NCBI GenBank assembly: GCA_046537875.1 | Contig: JBKHJZ010000041.1 | Location: 1 to 21,381, forward strand | From: JBKHJZ01 sp046537875 | GTDB lineage: Bacteria; Actinomycetota; Acidimicrobiia; Acidimicrobiales; VFJN01 | Direction: 5' to 3' | DNA: 21,381 bases | Shown here: positions 21,314 to 21,381 of the stretch, one piece after another | How the letters are laid out: each line of letters opens with the position of its first letter | How positions within the stretch are numbered: the stretch's first letter is position 1 | Program-made: the position numbers and the translations under genes | Notes under the pieces: generated by a model | What the model saw: the letters and a program-made list of their open reading frames with translations, nothing else | What the model was told of the DNA's origin: nothing | Database searches by the model: none

Positions 21314-21381
21314 TGGCACCCGATCGGCAGGGACGGGACGAGCTGAACTTCTCGGACTGGGCCGACGACGCCGACGAGGCC
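21313..21381 (+). CDS. 5' end of a gene cut by the window edge
   Basis: An ATG at 21313 overlaps the hydrolase stop by one base and opens a frame of 23 codons to the window end, MAPDRQGRDELNFSDWADDADEA. The acidic, Asp/Glu-rich start is uninformative and no family can be named. The position, coupling and lack of stops make it likely to be a real, co-transcribed gene. Confidence 0.5.
   Translation, partial: MAPDRQGRDELNFSDWADDADEA

Noticed and set aside
1..21381. CRISPR array, tRNA, rRNA, insertion sequence or prophage
   Set aside because: I found no regular spaced repeats, cloverleaf sequence, transposase or integrase motif anywhere in the window.

Overview
The window is very GC-rich, densely packed and bacterial. 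GTG starts are frequent, genes overlap by a few bases, and many Shine-Dalgarno sequences are weak or absent. Ku, a FloA/NfeD pair, an AfsR-like ATPase regulator, a VapBC pair and a fatty-acid-type acyl-CoA cluster together suggest a high-GC actinomycete. An archaeal-type fructose-1,6-bisphosphate aldolase/phosphatase makes an Acidimicrobiia-like lineage my best guess, but this is inference without a marker gene. No rRNA, tRNA, insertion sequence or CRISPR array was seen. No gene-free stretch exceeds about 260 bases.

Layout. 106-1029 (+) is Ku of the two-component NHEJ system. It converges on a minus-strand pair (2700-1038): the bifunctional gluconeogenic aldolase/phosphatase and an overlapping DUF1122-like protein. 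A small lipoprotein (3363-2821) and a PPOX-fold flavin/F420-type protein (3937-3428) follow. From 11086 to 4124 everything reads on the minus strand. A thioredoxin-fold TlpA-like protein overlaps a DsbD-alpha-like protein; these are followed by an acyl-CoA catabolic cluster of CoA ligase, acyl-CoA dehydrogenase, enoyl-CoA hydratase, two-module VOC enzyme and a second, divergent acyl-CoA dehydrogenase. The ligase activates an acid, the two dehydrogenases may form a mixed enzyme, and the hydratase acts on the enoyl-CoA; the VOC step is unknown.

An ArsM-like methyltransferase (11342-12133, +) diverges from the redox pair. The shared 255-bp region contains two copies of the dyad GGCAC-N5-GTGCC. 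The methyltransferase converges, with a 10-bp gap, on a large winged-helix/ATPase/TPR regulator (14729-12144). Upstream of the regulator is a 19-bp tandem repeat, then a haloalkane dehalogenase with a complete DhlA-like pentad (15753-14824). The membrane-microdomain operon nfeD, floA and a 68-aa ORF occupies 18577-15837.

The right end (about 18.7-21.4 kb) looks accessory and visibly less GC-rich: a VapBC toxin-antitoxin pair, two unrecognised genes, a dienelactone-hydrolase-family protein and the start of a coupled gene running off the edge.

At least five genes have a TANNNT box 6-8 bases before their likely start and little or no Shine-Dalgarno, which points to leaderless transcripts. The observations I would follow first are the redox/methyltransferase divergon with paired dyads, the aldolase/phosphatase-DUF1122 pair, and the repeat-controlled regulator next to the dehalogenase.
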